64,000 bases of DNA, taken from positions 1-64,000 of the forward strand of contig CACZGS010000009.1 of NCBI GenBank assembly GCA_902780785.1. The letters run 5' to 3'. Made by a program: the position numbers and the translations under genes. The DNA is from Oscillospiraceae bacterium (GTDB lineage Bacteria; Bacillota; Clostridia; Saccharofermentanales; Saccharofermentanaceae). Every line of letters begins with the position of its first letter. Position 1 is the first letter of the stretch. The notes below the pieces were generated by a model. It worked only from the letters and a program-made list of their open reading frames with translations. It did not search any database and had not been told where the DNA came from. This document shows, in pieces, positions 53,836-61,793 of the stretch.

Positions 53836-53840
53836 AATCT
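53812..53840 (+). promoter_or_regulatory. Promoter of nrdG-nrdD
   Basis: TTGACA at 53812-53817 and TAATCT at 53835-53840 have a 17-base spacer. A second TTGACA at about 53752 may give an additional start. Confidence 0.85.
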
Positions 53841-53911
53841 TTAAGAGCGTCCCGAAGAGATACGGGGCGCATTCGCACCTATTTTTCAATTTAGAAGCGA
53901 GGTATTGGGGC

Positions 53912-54610
53912 ATGATCTTAGGCGGACTTCAGAAGCTAACACTTTTGGATTTCCCCGGAACCGTTGCATGTACGGTATTTACCGTCGGATGCAACTTGAG
54001 ATGTCCCTTCTGCCACAACCCGGCATTGGTTTTCAATCCCCCGGAGGATATGAGGATCAGCGAAGACGAGTTTTTCGCGTTCCTTAAGAAAAGACAGGGG
54101 ATCCTTGACGGAGTTGCTATCACTGGCGGCGAACCGCTTCTGCATTCTGACATCGGTGAGTTTATCGCAAAGATCAAGTCGATGGGCTTCAAGGTAAAGC
54201 TTGATACCAACGGCACGTTCCCGGACAGGCTCGAGAAGATCCTGGCAGATGGCAACGTAGATTATGTGGCGATGGACATCAAGAACACCTTTGAGAAGTA
54301 TGCGGAGACAGTCGGGATCAAGAACTTCGATGCGGACCTCATTAAGAGGAGCATCAAGGTGATCCAACAAAGCGGGGTTGCCCACGAGTTCAGGACTACT
54401 GTGGTATCGCCTTTGCATAAGGCAGAGGATTTTGAAGGCATCGCGAAGCAGGTGGAAGGAACTGAGAATTACTTCCTGCAGAGCTTCGTGGATTCCGGAG
54501 ACCTCTTGAACGGCGAAGGCTTGAGTGAGATGCCGAGGGAAGAATTGGAAAAGGCTTTGGAAGGTGCAAAGAAAATAATACCGCAGGCAAAGATTCGCGG
54601 AGAGAGTTAA
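53912..54610 (+). CDS. nrdG: Anaerobic ribonucleotide reductase activating protein
   Basis: The 232-residue radical SAM protein has CNLRCPFC (CxxxCxxC) and GGEPLL, plus LLDFPGTVACTVFTVGCN typical of the NrdG2-type activase. It makes the glycyl radical on NrdD. GAGGTATTGGGGC precedes the ATG. It lies ten bases before nrdD in the NrdR-controlled operon. Confidence 0.93.
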   Translation: MILGGLQKLTLLDFPGTVACTVFTVGCNLRCPFCHNPALVFNPPEDMRISEDEFFAFLKKRQGILDGVAITGGEPLLHSDIGEFIAKIKSMGFKVKLDTNGTFPDRLEKILADGNVDYVAMDIKNTFEKYAETVGIKNFDADLIKRSIKVIQQSGVAHEFRTTVVSPLHKAEDFEGIAKQVEGTENYFLQSFVDSGDLLNGEGLSEMPREELEKALEGAKKIIPQAKIRGES

Positions 54611-54620
54611 GGAGAGGACC

Positions 54621-57026
54621 ATGTTTCAGATCATCAAGAGAGACGGCAAAGTCGTAGAGTTCGACTTAAGCAAGATTTCGGGAGCCATTGAGAAGGCTTT
54701 CATCGCACAGAAGAGAGAGTATAACAATCAGATCATTGATATGCTCGCGTTAAACGCAGTTTCAGACGCAGAGAAGAAGGCAGTTAACGGCAAGGTTGAC
54801 GTTGAATCCATCCAGGACAGCGTAGAAGCTACGCTCCAGAGAATGGGTTATGAGGACGTAGCAAAGGCTTACATCCTTTATCGTAACCAGCGCGAAAAGA
54901 TCCGTAACATGAATTCAGCTCTCTTGAACTACAAGAATCTTGTAGACAGCTATGTCAAGGTTGAAGACTGGCGTGTTAAGGAAAATTCCACAGTTACATA
55001 TTCAGTAGGCGGCCTCATCCTCTCCAACTCCGGCGCTATCACAGCAAACTACTGGCTCTCTGAGATCTATGACAAAGAGATCGCAGACGCTCACAGAAAT
55101 GCTGATATCCACATTCACGACCTCTCCATGCTCACAGGTTACTGTGCAGGATGGTCATTAAAGCAGCTCATCCAGGAAGGCTTGGGCGGCATCGTAGGCA
55201 AGATCACATCTGCTCCTGCAAAGCACCTCTCCACACTTTGCAACCAGATGGTCAACTTCTTAGGCATCATGCAGAACGAGTGGGCAGGCGCTCAGGCTTT
55301 CTCCTCTTTCGATACATACCTTGCTCCTTTCGTAAAGGTTGATAACCTCAACTACAAGCAGGTTAAGCAGGACATCCAGTCCTTCATCTATGGCGTTAAC
55401 ACACCTTCAAGATGGGGTACACAGAGCCCGTTCACAAACATCACTCTCGACTGGACAGTACCGAACGACTTGGCTGAGCAGAACTGTATCGTCGGCGGCA
55501 AGGAGATGGACTTCAAGTACAAGGATTGTAAGGCCGAGATGGACATGGTCAACAAGGCTTTCATCGAGATCATGATCGAAGGTGACGCTAACGGCCGTGG
55601 CTTCCAGTATCCTATCCCTACATACTCCATCACAAGAGACTTCGACTGGTCAGAGACAGAGAACAACAAGCTTCTCTTCGAGATGGCTGCAAAGTACGGT
55701 ATCCCTTACTTCTCCAACTACATCAACTCCGACATGGAGCCTTCCGATGTACGTTCAATGTGCTGCCGCTTAAGACTCGACCTCCGTGAGCTCCGTAAGA
55801 AGTCCGGTGGTTTCTTCGGTTCAGGTGAGTCCACAGGTTCTGTCGGCGTTGTTACTATCAACATCCCGAGAATCGCTTACCTCGCAGCTGATGAGGAAGA
55901 TTTCTACAAGAGATTAGACCACCTCATGGATATCGCAGCAAGATCTCTCAAGATCAAGAGAAACACAATCACAAAGCTTCTCGATGAGGGTCTCTATCCT
56001 TACACAAGACACTATCTCGGAACATTCAACAACCACTTCTCCACGATCGGTCTTGTCGGTATGAACGAAGCTGGCCTCAACGCTAAGTGGATCAGAAAGG
56101 ATCTCACACACGAAGAGACACAGGCATTCGCAGCTGACGTTCTTAACCACATGAGAAATAAGCTCTCCGAATACCAGGAGAAGTATGGCGACCTCTATAA
56201 CCTCGAGGCTACACCTGCAGAGTCCACGGCATTCCGTCTTGCTAAGCACGACAAGGCAAGATATCCCGACATCATCACGGCTAACGATGCTTCCGGCGTA
56301 TACTACTACACCAACAGCTCACACCTTCCTGTCGGATACACAACAGACATCTTCGATGCTCTTGATGTTCAGGATAACCTCCAGACTCTCTACACATCAG
56401 GTACGGTATTCCACGCATTCTTAGGCGAGCGTCTCCCTGACTGGAAGGCTGCAGCTTCTCTCGTAAGAAAGATCGCCGAGAACTACAGACTGCCTTACTA
56501 CACAATGTCTCCTACATACTCCATCTGCTCCGTACACGGATACCTCCCCGGCGAAGTTAAAGCTTGCCCTGAGTGCGGCGGCCCGACCGAAACATACAGC
56601 CGTATCACAGGTTACTACCGTCCGGTAAAGAACTGGAACGACGGTAAGCTCCAGGAGTTCAAGGACAGAAAGACATACAACACATGCGAGTCTTCCATGA
56701 AGCCCAGAACAGCTACTGTTACAGTCACAAAGGCAGAGGAGAAGGAACTTCCCGAGCTCCAGCCCGCACCTGACGCAATAGGCACAAAGCCGATGCTCTT
56801 CACAACACACACATGTGCTAAGTGCAAGGCAGTTAAGGCAATGTTCGACGAGCAGCGCTTCGACTACGATCTCATCTATGCTGATGATGACGCAGATCTC
56901 GCAAGACAGTTCGACATCGTTAACGTTCCTGTCCTCATCATTCCTGACGGCGACGGCGTTAAGAAGTACACAGACATCGGACCCATCAGACAGTATGTCA
57001 ATGAGTGCAAAGGTATCAAGTCTTAA
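54621..57026 (+). CDS. nrdD: Anaerobic ribonucleoside-triphosphate reductase with fused thioredoxin-like domain
   Basis: The 801-residue protein reduces NTPs to dNTPs without oxygen. An ATP-cone (residues about 3-95) precedes the catalytic barrel. SMCCRLRLD carries the active-site Cys pair, the zinc site uses Cys636, His639, Cys649 and Cys652, and the glycyl radical is Gly664 in RITGYYRP. Residues about 724-801 form an extra thioredoxin/glutaredoxin-like domain with the pair Cys732 and Cys735 (CAKC) and a cis-Pro-like VPVLII. The fusion points to reduction through thiols rather than formate. Confidence 0.95.
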   Translation: MFQIIKRDGKVVEFDLSKISGAIEKAFIAQKREYNNQIIDMLALNAVSDAEKKAVNGKVDVESIQDSVEATLQRMGYEDVAKAYILYRNQREKIRNMNSALLNYKNLVDSYVKVEDWRVKENSTVTYSVGGLILSNSGAITANYWLSEIYDKEIADAHRNADIHIHDLSMLTGYCAGWSLKQLIQEGLGGIVGKITSAPAKHLSTLCNQMVNFLGIMQNEWAGAQAFSSFDTYLAPFVKVDNLNYKQVKQDIQSFIYGVNTPSRWGTQSPFTNITLDWTVPNDLAEQNCIVGGKEMDFKYKDCKAEMDMVNKAFIEIMIEGDANGRGFQYPIPTYSITRDFDWSETENNKLLFEMAAKYGIPYFSNYINSDMEPSDVRSMCCRLRLDLRELRKKSGGFFGSGESTGSVGVVTINIPRIAYLAADEEDFYKRLDHLMDIAARSLKIKRNTITKLLDEGLYPYTRHYLGTFNNHFSTIGLVGMNEAGLNAKWIRKDLTHEETQAFAADVLNHMRNKLSEYQEKYGDLYNLEATPAESTAFRLAKHDKARYPDIITANDASGVYYYTNSSHLPVGYTTDIFDALDVQDNLQTLYTSGTVFHAFLGERLPDWKAAASLVRKIAENYRLPYYTMSPTYSICSVHGYLPGEVKACPECGGPTETYSRITGYYRPVKNWNDGKLQEFKDRKTYNTCESSMKPRTATVTVTKAEEKELPELQPAPDAIGTKPMLFTTHTCAKCKAVKAMFDEQRFDYDLIYADDDADLARQFDIVNVPVLIIPDGDGVKKYTDIGPIRQYVNECKGIKS

Positions 57027-57052
57027 GGACCAGGTGATATAAGTAAGCGAAA

Positions 57053-57088
57053 AGCTCCCGCGCGGCAAACGCCCCGCGGGAGTTTTTA
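57053..57088 (+). terminator. Intrinsic terminator after nrdD
   Basis: CTCCCGCG and CGCGGGAG pair around an A-rich loop, followed by TTTTTATA. Confidence 0.9.
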
Positions 57089-57192
57089 TAGTTACACGCA
57101 TGTAATTATTTTTTAGCATATTTATCACCTGTTGTCTGATAACCCTGATATAATTAATATGTCTAATTATGGGATAAAGGACGGTGGATACT

Positions 57193-60189
57193 ATGAGAAA
57201 TACTTTAAAGTTTTCACGCAGCGTTTTAGCAATCCTGGTCACGATCGGCGTGATCTTTTCCGTCATGCCGGGAAAGATCGTAAATGCCGCAAACGGTAAG
57301 GGTGATACCTATTACCTTTTCGCGAAACTCGTTGACGAGGAAAGCGGCACGAAAACAGCTGTTGATGCGTATTTCGGAAACAGCGCAACTGATGCTCACG
57401 ATGGCTGTGAGTTCCTTTGTGCGCTTTATACGGGATACAGACACGACGAGAATTTTGTTGTGCCCGGAACTTACAGATTCTGTCTTAATGATGCTGTAGC
57501 AAGATATGACGGCAATTACGGTTCTTCACCTGATTATCTGTTGCTGGGCAGCACGCTTGTCTTCAACGACATCATGGTCTCTTCAAAAACTGAAAATACA
57601 GCTATCCTCGGCACTGGAGTTTATGGCGATGAGGCATATAAAATGATTGCCAATTACCTGCTTCAACATTCTGCTGATACTTTTACATACGAAGTAGGCA
57701 CAAGCCAGATATTTAATATTTCAACAAAGGCTGACGGCACAGGTACTGTTTTCGAGACTGATGACCTTACAGTCGGCGGCAGAATAAACATCGGCATGAA
57801 TTCACTTAATCCGGATAAGCCAAATGTTCTGCGCATAGCTAAGAACGGAACATTAACTGCCGGTGAAGAGAAGATAAAGGGTGCCGGAAATGCCATTCTG
57901 GAGATCGGTGCAGGTGCTACAGTTACAGGCGGCCTTGTTCTTTATGATACGGATGGCGTTACACCTTTTAACACATTTACGAATACTGAGACTTTCCGTT
58001 ATGAAGGCGGCAAGTGGATCAGAAATACAAACGAAGGTCCTTTCAATGATTTCGGAGTCTTCTTTGATTATGAGAAAGAATATATCTTGGGCGAGATCGA
58101 GTATTCTGTTGACGGCCGTGAATGGAAATCTTTGGAAGGCAATGACAAGGACAGGGTCACTTTCGAGAGCCTCGGAAACGCAAAAGGCTTTTATGTAAGA
58201 TTTACACTTGTTGCCACACCCAAAGATGATTCAGTTATTCTGGTAAATGGTGCTGTTCCTCAGGCACAGGCTAACGGATCAACCAAGATGTTCTACGTTG
58301 CGCGTAATGGTGATACCTGGGAAGGTAAATACGAAGTGGAATTCCGCCTTGGATTCGAACAGGGCATCTATTTTGTAAATGAGACCGGCAGCGATTTGAG
58401 CATCAGCTACGGCTTCACCAAGGATGCGCAGACAACAGCTGTCGGACAAGAGGGCATCGCTGCGTCTGCTCTCGGAACCAATAACGAATTGTTTATCAAG
58501 CTCGGTTCTTCTCTTGACCATCTGCAGGCAGAGATCCGCTGCACAACAGATGCAAACGATAACAGGGATTTCCATGCTGAAGAGAGCGACCTCTATTTCA
58601 TGGAGAAGGGTTCCGGCTGGGATAAGGTATTTATCGTCCGCGTCAGCAAGCAGTCTGACGGCATAAGATTCGATGATCTTGGCGGCAAGATAACAGGCTT
58701 TACATATAAGCTTGATTCCGGCAATACCGTAACTTTTGACGGAAATTATATAGCTAAAGATATCTACGAGAACAGCAATACGATAACGATCGGCTACACC
58801 ATTCCCGCTGATATTGTAATAAGCAATGTGATCGTAAAGTATAACGGTACTGAATTAATAAGCGGAAAACACTACGGTTTTGATCCGGACCATCCTGAGA
58901 CGATCACTCTTAATAAGAATGGCGACTGGGGCAACTACTATGATATTGAATTCGTAACCGCTGACCCGCAGGAAGAGATGTTCTTCATTGAATTCCCTGA
59001 CTCATCTACAGCAATCAGCCGCATCGATTATTCAACTGACGGTCAGGAGTGGCACACGGCAGGCGCTTCCGGCAACGGATATAAGATCGAGCTTGCGAAG
59101 AGCAATACATCCGTATCCGTAAAGGTATACCGGAATGTGGAGATCGGCGCCGAAGACAACTTAAATGCCACATTCCAGAGCATTGCCCAGGCAAATGCCG
59201 AGCCTGTTGAGATGACCGGTATCGGTTTTATCAACAATGAGTTCATGCTCACAAAACCCACCGGAGCGAATGCTGACTGGGCATACGGTTACATCGTTAC
59301 GTTCACTTCAAACAGCAATCCCGCAAATGAACTCGCAAAGTATGGCGGATACAATGTAAGACTTGACGGTTATATCGGCATCTCTTACTATGTCGCTCTC
59401 GATCAGGGCATAAGGGATTCAAACACGAAGATCACATTCACACATGACAGCAGTGTTCCCGCACTCGCAAAGCAGGAAGTCGGATTTGACCAAGCCCGTT
59501 ATGTAACTGTTGAGGGACGCGGCGATTATTATGTTTTCGATGTCAAGGTAGCTCCTTCTGACATGACTAAGACAATAACTGCTACATTAACGAATAAGGA
59601 TTACACGTTGACGTTCAAACCGTTTACCGCAAGAGATTGTGTTAATGCTTATACAAGCAGCTCCGATCAGAAAGTAGCTGACCTTGCCAAGGCGATCAAG
59701 AATTACGGCTACTATGCGCAGCTTAAGTTCGGCCCCGCTGAACCGATATTTGAAGCAGATGCTTTAACACTTGTTGAGCCCGGTTATGAGAAGGTAACTG
59801 TCGGAACGATCCAGGACGGAATCAGCTACACAGGTTCTGCCGTTGTATTCCTGTCAGGCAACAAGCTCAAGCACTACTTCACGATCGAGAGCAATCCGGA
59901 GCTTTATACTTTCAAGATCGACGGACAGGAAGTTCAGAAGGTTTCCGAAGGCGACAAGCTCTATTCGATCACGACCGGAGAACTCAATGCAGCCGGACTT
60001 AACACGGGTCTTACTGTTGAGATCTATTACAACGGAACCAAGATAAAGACGTTCGTTTATTCTCCGATGAATTATGCAAAGTCGGTAACGGTCAATGCGA
60101 ACACAACACCGGAGATGAAGAATCTCGCCAAAGCATTTGCTATGTACTATACAAAGGTAAATGCCTATAATAATGCTGTTAACCAGTAA
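57193..60189 (+). CDS. Large secreted surface protein
   Basis: ATG 57193 has AAAGGA 11 bases ahead; an in-frame GTG at 57184 is too close to it. The 998-residue protein has a signal peptide ending near VNA (residue 33). Repeated beta-sandwich-like units carry a YSVDGREWKSL / YSTDGQEWHTA motif. The C-terminal 280 residues hold the DGYIGISYYVAL and KNYGYYAQLKFG patterns common in surface proteins of gut Clostridia. No LPxTG or SLH motif is seen. It ends ten bases before the 37-residue peptide gene, so it may share a transcript and be its partner. Confidence 0.78.
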   Translation: MRNTLKFSRSVLAILVTIGVIFSVMPGKIVNAANGKGDTYYLFAKLVDEESGTKTAVDAYFGNSATDAHDGCEFLCALYTGYRHDENFVVPGTYRFCLNDAVARYDGNYGSSPDYLLLGSTLVFNDIMVSSKTENTAILGTGVYGDEAYKMIANYLLQHSADTFTYEVGTSQIFNISTKADGTGTVFETDDLTVGGRINIGMNSLNPDKPNVLRIAKNGTLTAGEEKIKGAGNAILEIGAGATVTGGLVLYDTDGVTPFNTFTNTETFRYEGGKWIRNTNEGPFNDFGVFFDYEKEYILGEIEYSVDGREWKSLEGNDKDRVTFESLGNAKGFYVRFTLVATPKDDSVILVNGAVPQAQANGSTKMFYVARNGDTWEGKYEVEFRLGFEQGIYFVNETGSDLSISYGFTKDAQTTAVGQEGIAASALGTNNELFIKLGSSLDHLQAEIRCTTDANDNRDFHAEESDLYFMEKGSGWDKVFIVRVSKQSDGIRFDDLGGKITGFTYKLDSGNTVTFDGNYIAKDIYENSNTITIGYTIPADIVISNVIVKYNGTELISGKHYGFDPDHPETITLNKNGDWGNYYDIEFVTADPQEEMFFIEFPDSSTAISRIDYSTDGQEWHTAGASGNGYKIELAKSNTSVSVKVYRNVEIGAEDNLNATFQSIAQANAEPVEMTGIGFINNEFMLTKPTGANADWAYGYIVTFTSNSNPANELAKYGGYNVRLDGYIGISYYVALDQGIRDSNTKITFTHDSSVPALAKQEVGFDQARYVTVEGRGDYYVFDVKVAPSDMTKTITATLTNKDYTLTFKPFTARDCVNAYTSSSDQKVADLAKAIKNYGYYAQLKFGPAEPIFEADALTLVEPGYEKVTVGTIQDGISYTGSAVVFLSGNKLKHYFTIESNPELYTFKIDGQEVQKVSEGDKLYSITTGELNAAGLNTGLTVEIYYNGTKIKTFVYSPMNYAKSVTVNANTTPEMKNLAKAFAMYYTKVNAYNNAVNQ

Positions 60190-60199
60190 GGGGAGCTAT

Positions 60200-60313
60200 A
60201 TGAACAAGAAAGCAGAATACGAAGAATTACGATATGAAGTGATCAGCTTTGATGCTGAAGACGTAATCGTTACAAGTCCTTGCAATACCGAGGGTGAGAT
60301 ATCGGGAGACTGA
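60200..60313 (+). CDS. Putative 37-residue precursor peptide
   Basis: ATG 60200 follows GGGGAG at ideal spacing. The peptide is MNKKAEYEELRYEVISFDAE followed by DVIVTSP and a tail CNTEGEISGD. The acidic, aromatic N-terminal part (YEVISFDAEDVIVTS) looks like a leader that a PqqD-type protein could bind; the last dozen residues, with Thr25, Ser26, Cys28, Thr30 and Ser35, look like a core. The stop lies five bases before the PqqD-like gene. The precursor role is inferred from context. Confidence 0.72.
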   Translation: MNKKAEYEELRYEVISFDAEDVIVTSPCNTEGEISGD

Positions 60314-60318
60314 TCAAA

Positions 60319-60576
60319 ATGAAACTCAGAGCAGATTTTATTACACACAATTCATCAGACGAATCCTATCTCGTGCCGACTTCCGGCGCTGAGTTCTCAG
60401 GGATCGTAAAGGGCAATAAGACGCTTGGCACGATCATCGAACTGCTCAAGGAAGAGACAACGAGAGATCAGGTCGTTGCAGCAATGAAAGAGCGCTTTGA
60501 GGCACCTGAGGGAGCGATCGAGAGAGACGTTGACCGCGTCATCTCCGAACTCCAAAAGATAGGCGCACTCGAATGA
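60319..60576 (+). CDS. PqqD-like peptide recognition protein
   Basis: The 85-residue protein resembles PqqD: FITHNSSDESYLVPT, then helical NKTLGTIIELLKEETTRDQVV and the C-terminal RDVDRVISELQKIGALE. PqqD proteins bind leader peptides of ribosomally made natural products. GGGAG precedes the ATG. It directly follows the 37-residue peptide gene and is followed by a terminator. Confidence 0.88.
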   Translation: MKLRADFITHNSSDESYLVPTSGAEFSGIVKGNKTLGTIIELLKEETTRDQVVAAMKERFEAPEGAIERDVDRVISELQKIGALE

Positions 60577-60605
60577 GAGAATTGGTATACTAATGTAAAC
60601 AAAAC

Positions 60606-60638
60606 AAACGGGACTGTCTTAGGGCAGTCTCCGTTTTT
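60606..60638 (+). terminator. Terminator inside the peptide operon
   Basis: AACGGGACTG and CAGTCTCCGTT pair with one bulge, followed by six T. It lies between the PqqD-like and kinase-like genes and is expected to reduce readthrough, so peptide and recognition protein would be made in excess. Confidence 0.85.
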
Positions 60639-60649
60639 TATGGGGGCTT

Positions 60650-61360
60650 ATGCTGACCGGTAAATATGAGTTTGCAGGCAAAGTAGTGGAAGTGAATTCC
60701 CTTCATGGGAAAGTTCACGAATATTGTGCTGAATATCTGACTGACGTGCCAGCAGACTTCTCTGTCACCACCACGCAGGAAGACATAGATTACGAACGCG
60801 CGCGTTCTGAGCATAAGGGAAGTGCTGACGGGTATCTTGAAGAACTTGCCGTATACCGCAAGATCTCAGAGAAGATGCCTTCTTATGACACCATTCTTTT
60901 CCACGGATCGGTTGTTGCCGTAGATGGTGTCGCATATCTTTTTGCTGCCGCATCAGGCACCGGCAAATCAACTCATGTCGCTTTATGGCGCAAGTTCTTC
61001 GGTGAGCGTGCGGTGATGGTAAATGATGATAAGCCCCTGCTTCATATCGGTGACGTTGTTACCGCATATGGAACGCCTTACGACGGCAAGCACAGGCTCT
61101 CGAATAAGATCGCAGTGCCGCTCAAGGCGATATGCATTTTGACGCGCGCTGCGGAGAATTCCATCGTTAAGATCACTAAGGCTGAAGCATACACGATGCT
61201 GCTGCAGCAGGCATACCGGCCGAACGATGTTTTCGCGCTCCAAAAAACACTGACACTTGTAGATAAGATGGCTGAGAAGGTTGAGCTCTACAGGCTCGGC
61301 TGCAACATGGACATAGAGGCCGCGAAGGTCGCTTACGAGGGCATGAACAGGAATGAATAG
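60650..61360 (+). CDS. HPr-kinase-like ATPase
   Basis: The 236-residue protein resembles the HPr serine kinase fold used as tailoring kinase in some lasso peptide clusters. It has HGSVVAVDGVAYLFAA, the Walker A AASGTGKST at residues 100-108, and VMVNDDKPLL. It should phosphorylate Ser or Thr on a protein or peptide. GGGGG precedes the ATG. The stop overlaps the peptidase start by eight bases. Confidence 0.85.
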   Translation: MLTGKYEFAGKVVEVNSLHGKVHEYCAEYLTDVPADFSVTTTQEDIDYERARSEHKGSADGYLEELAVYRKISEKMPSYDTILFHGSVVAVDGVAYLFAAASGTGKSTHVALWRKFFGERAVMVNDDKPLLHIGDVVTAYGTPYDGKHRLSNKIAVPLKAICILTRAAENSIVKITKAEAYTMLLQQAYRPNDVFALQKTLTLVDKMAEKVELYRLGCNMDIEAAKVAYEGMNRNE

Positions 61361-61793
61361 TTTCGAAGAAGAGCTCGCGAAAAGCGGCAAGCTGGTCTAT
61401 ACGACAGTCGGCGTCAGCATGAGGCCGCTGATAAAGCAGGACCGCGATATCTCTATCATCGGGAAGCCCGACGGGCGCCTCAAGAAATACGATGTTGCTT
61501 TCTATAAGCGCCCCAACGGACAGTACGTTCTGCACCGCGTCGTAAAGGTGCTTGATGAAGGCTACGTTATCCTGGGCGATAACTGTCTCCGCAAGGAAAA
61601 GAATATCAGGGAAGACCAGATCATCGGCGTTCTCATATCGCTCGTCAGAGGCGGCAAAGAGATCGACCTGAACAGCTTCGGATACAAGTTCTATTCAAGG
61701 TTCTGGTATGCCGTATATCCCGTCCGTGTTATATTTATGAAAGCCAGAAACTTATTGGGAAGGCTCTACAGGAAATGCAGAACAGCGCGGTAA
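61353..61793 (+). CDS. S26-type peptidase, ER-like Ser/His variant
   Basis: The 146-residue protein has a signal-peptidase-like active site: Ser22 in GVSMRPLI, the motif LHRVVKV with His61 where bacterial enzymes have Lys, and ILGDN with Asp76. This is the ER/SipW-type arrangement. Unlike typical signal peptidases there is no N-terminal membrane anchor, so it may be soluble and process the peptide in the cytosol or at the exporter. It overlaps both neighbouring genes. Confidence 0.82.
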   Translation: MNSFEEELAKSGKLVYTTVGVSMRPLIKQDRDISIIGKPDGRLKKYDVAFYKRPNGQYVLHRVVKVLDEGYVILGDNCLRKEKNIREDQIIGVLISLVRGGKEIDLNSFGYKFYSRFWYAVYPVRVIFMKARNLLGRLYRKCRTAR

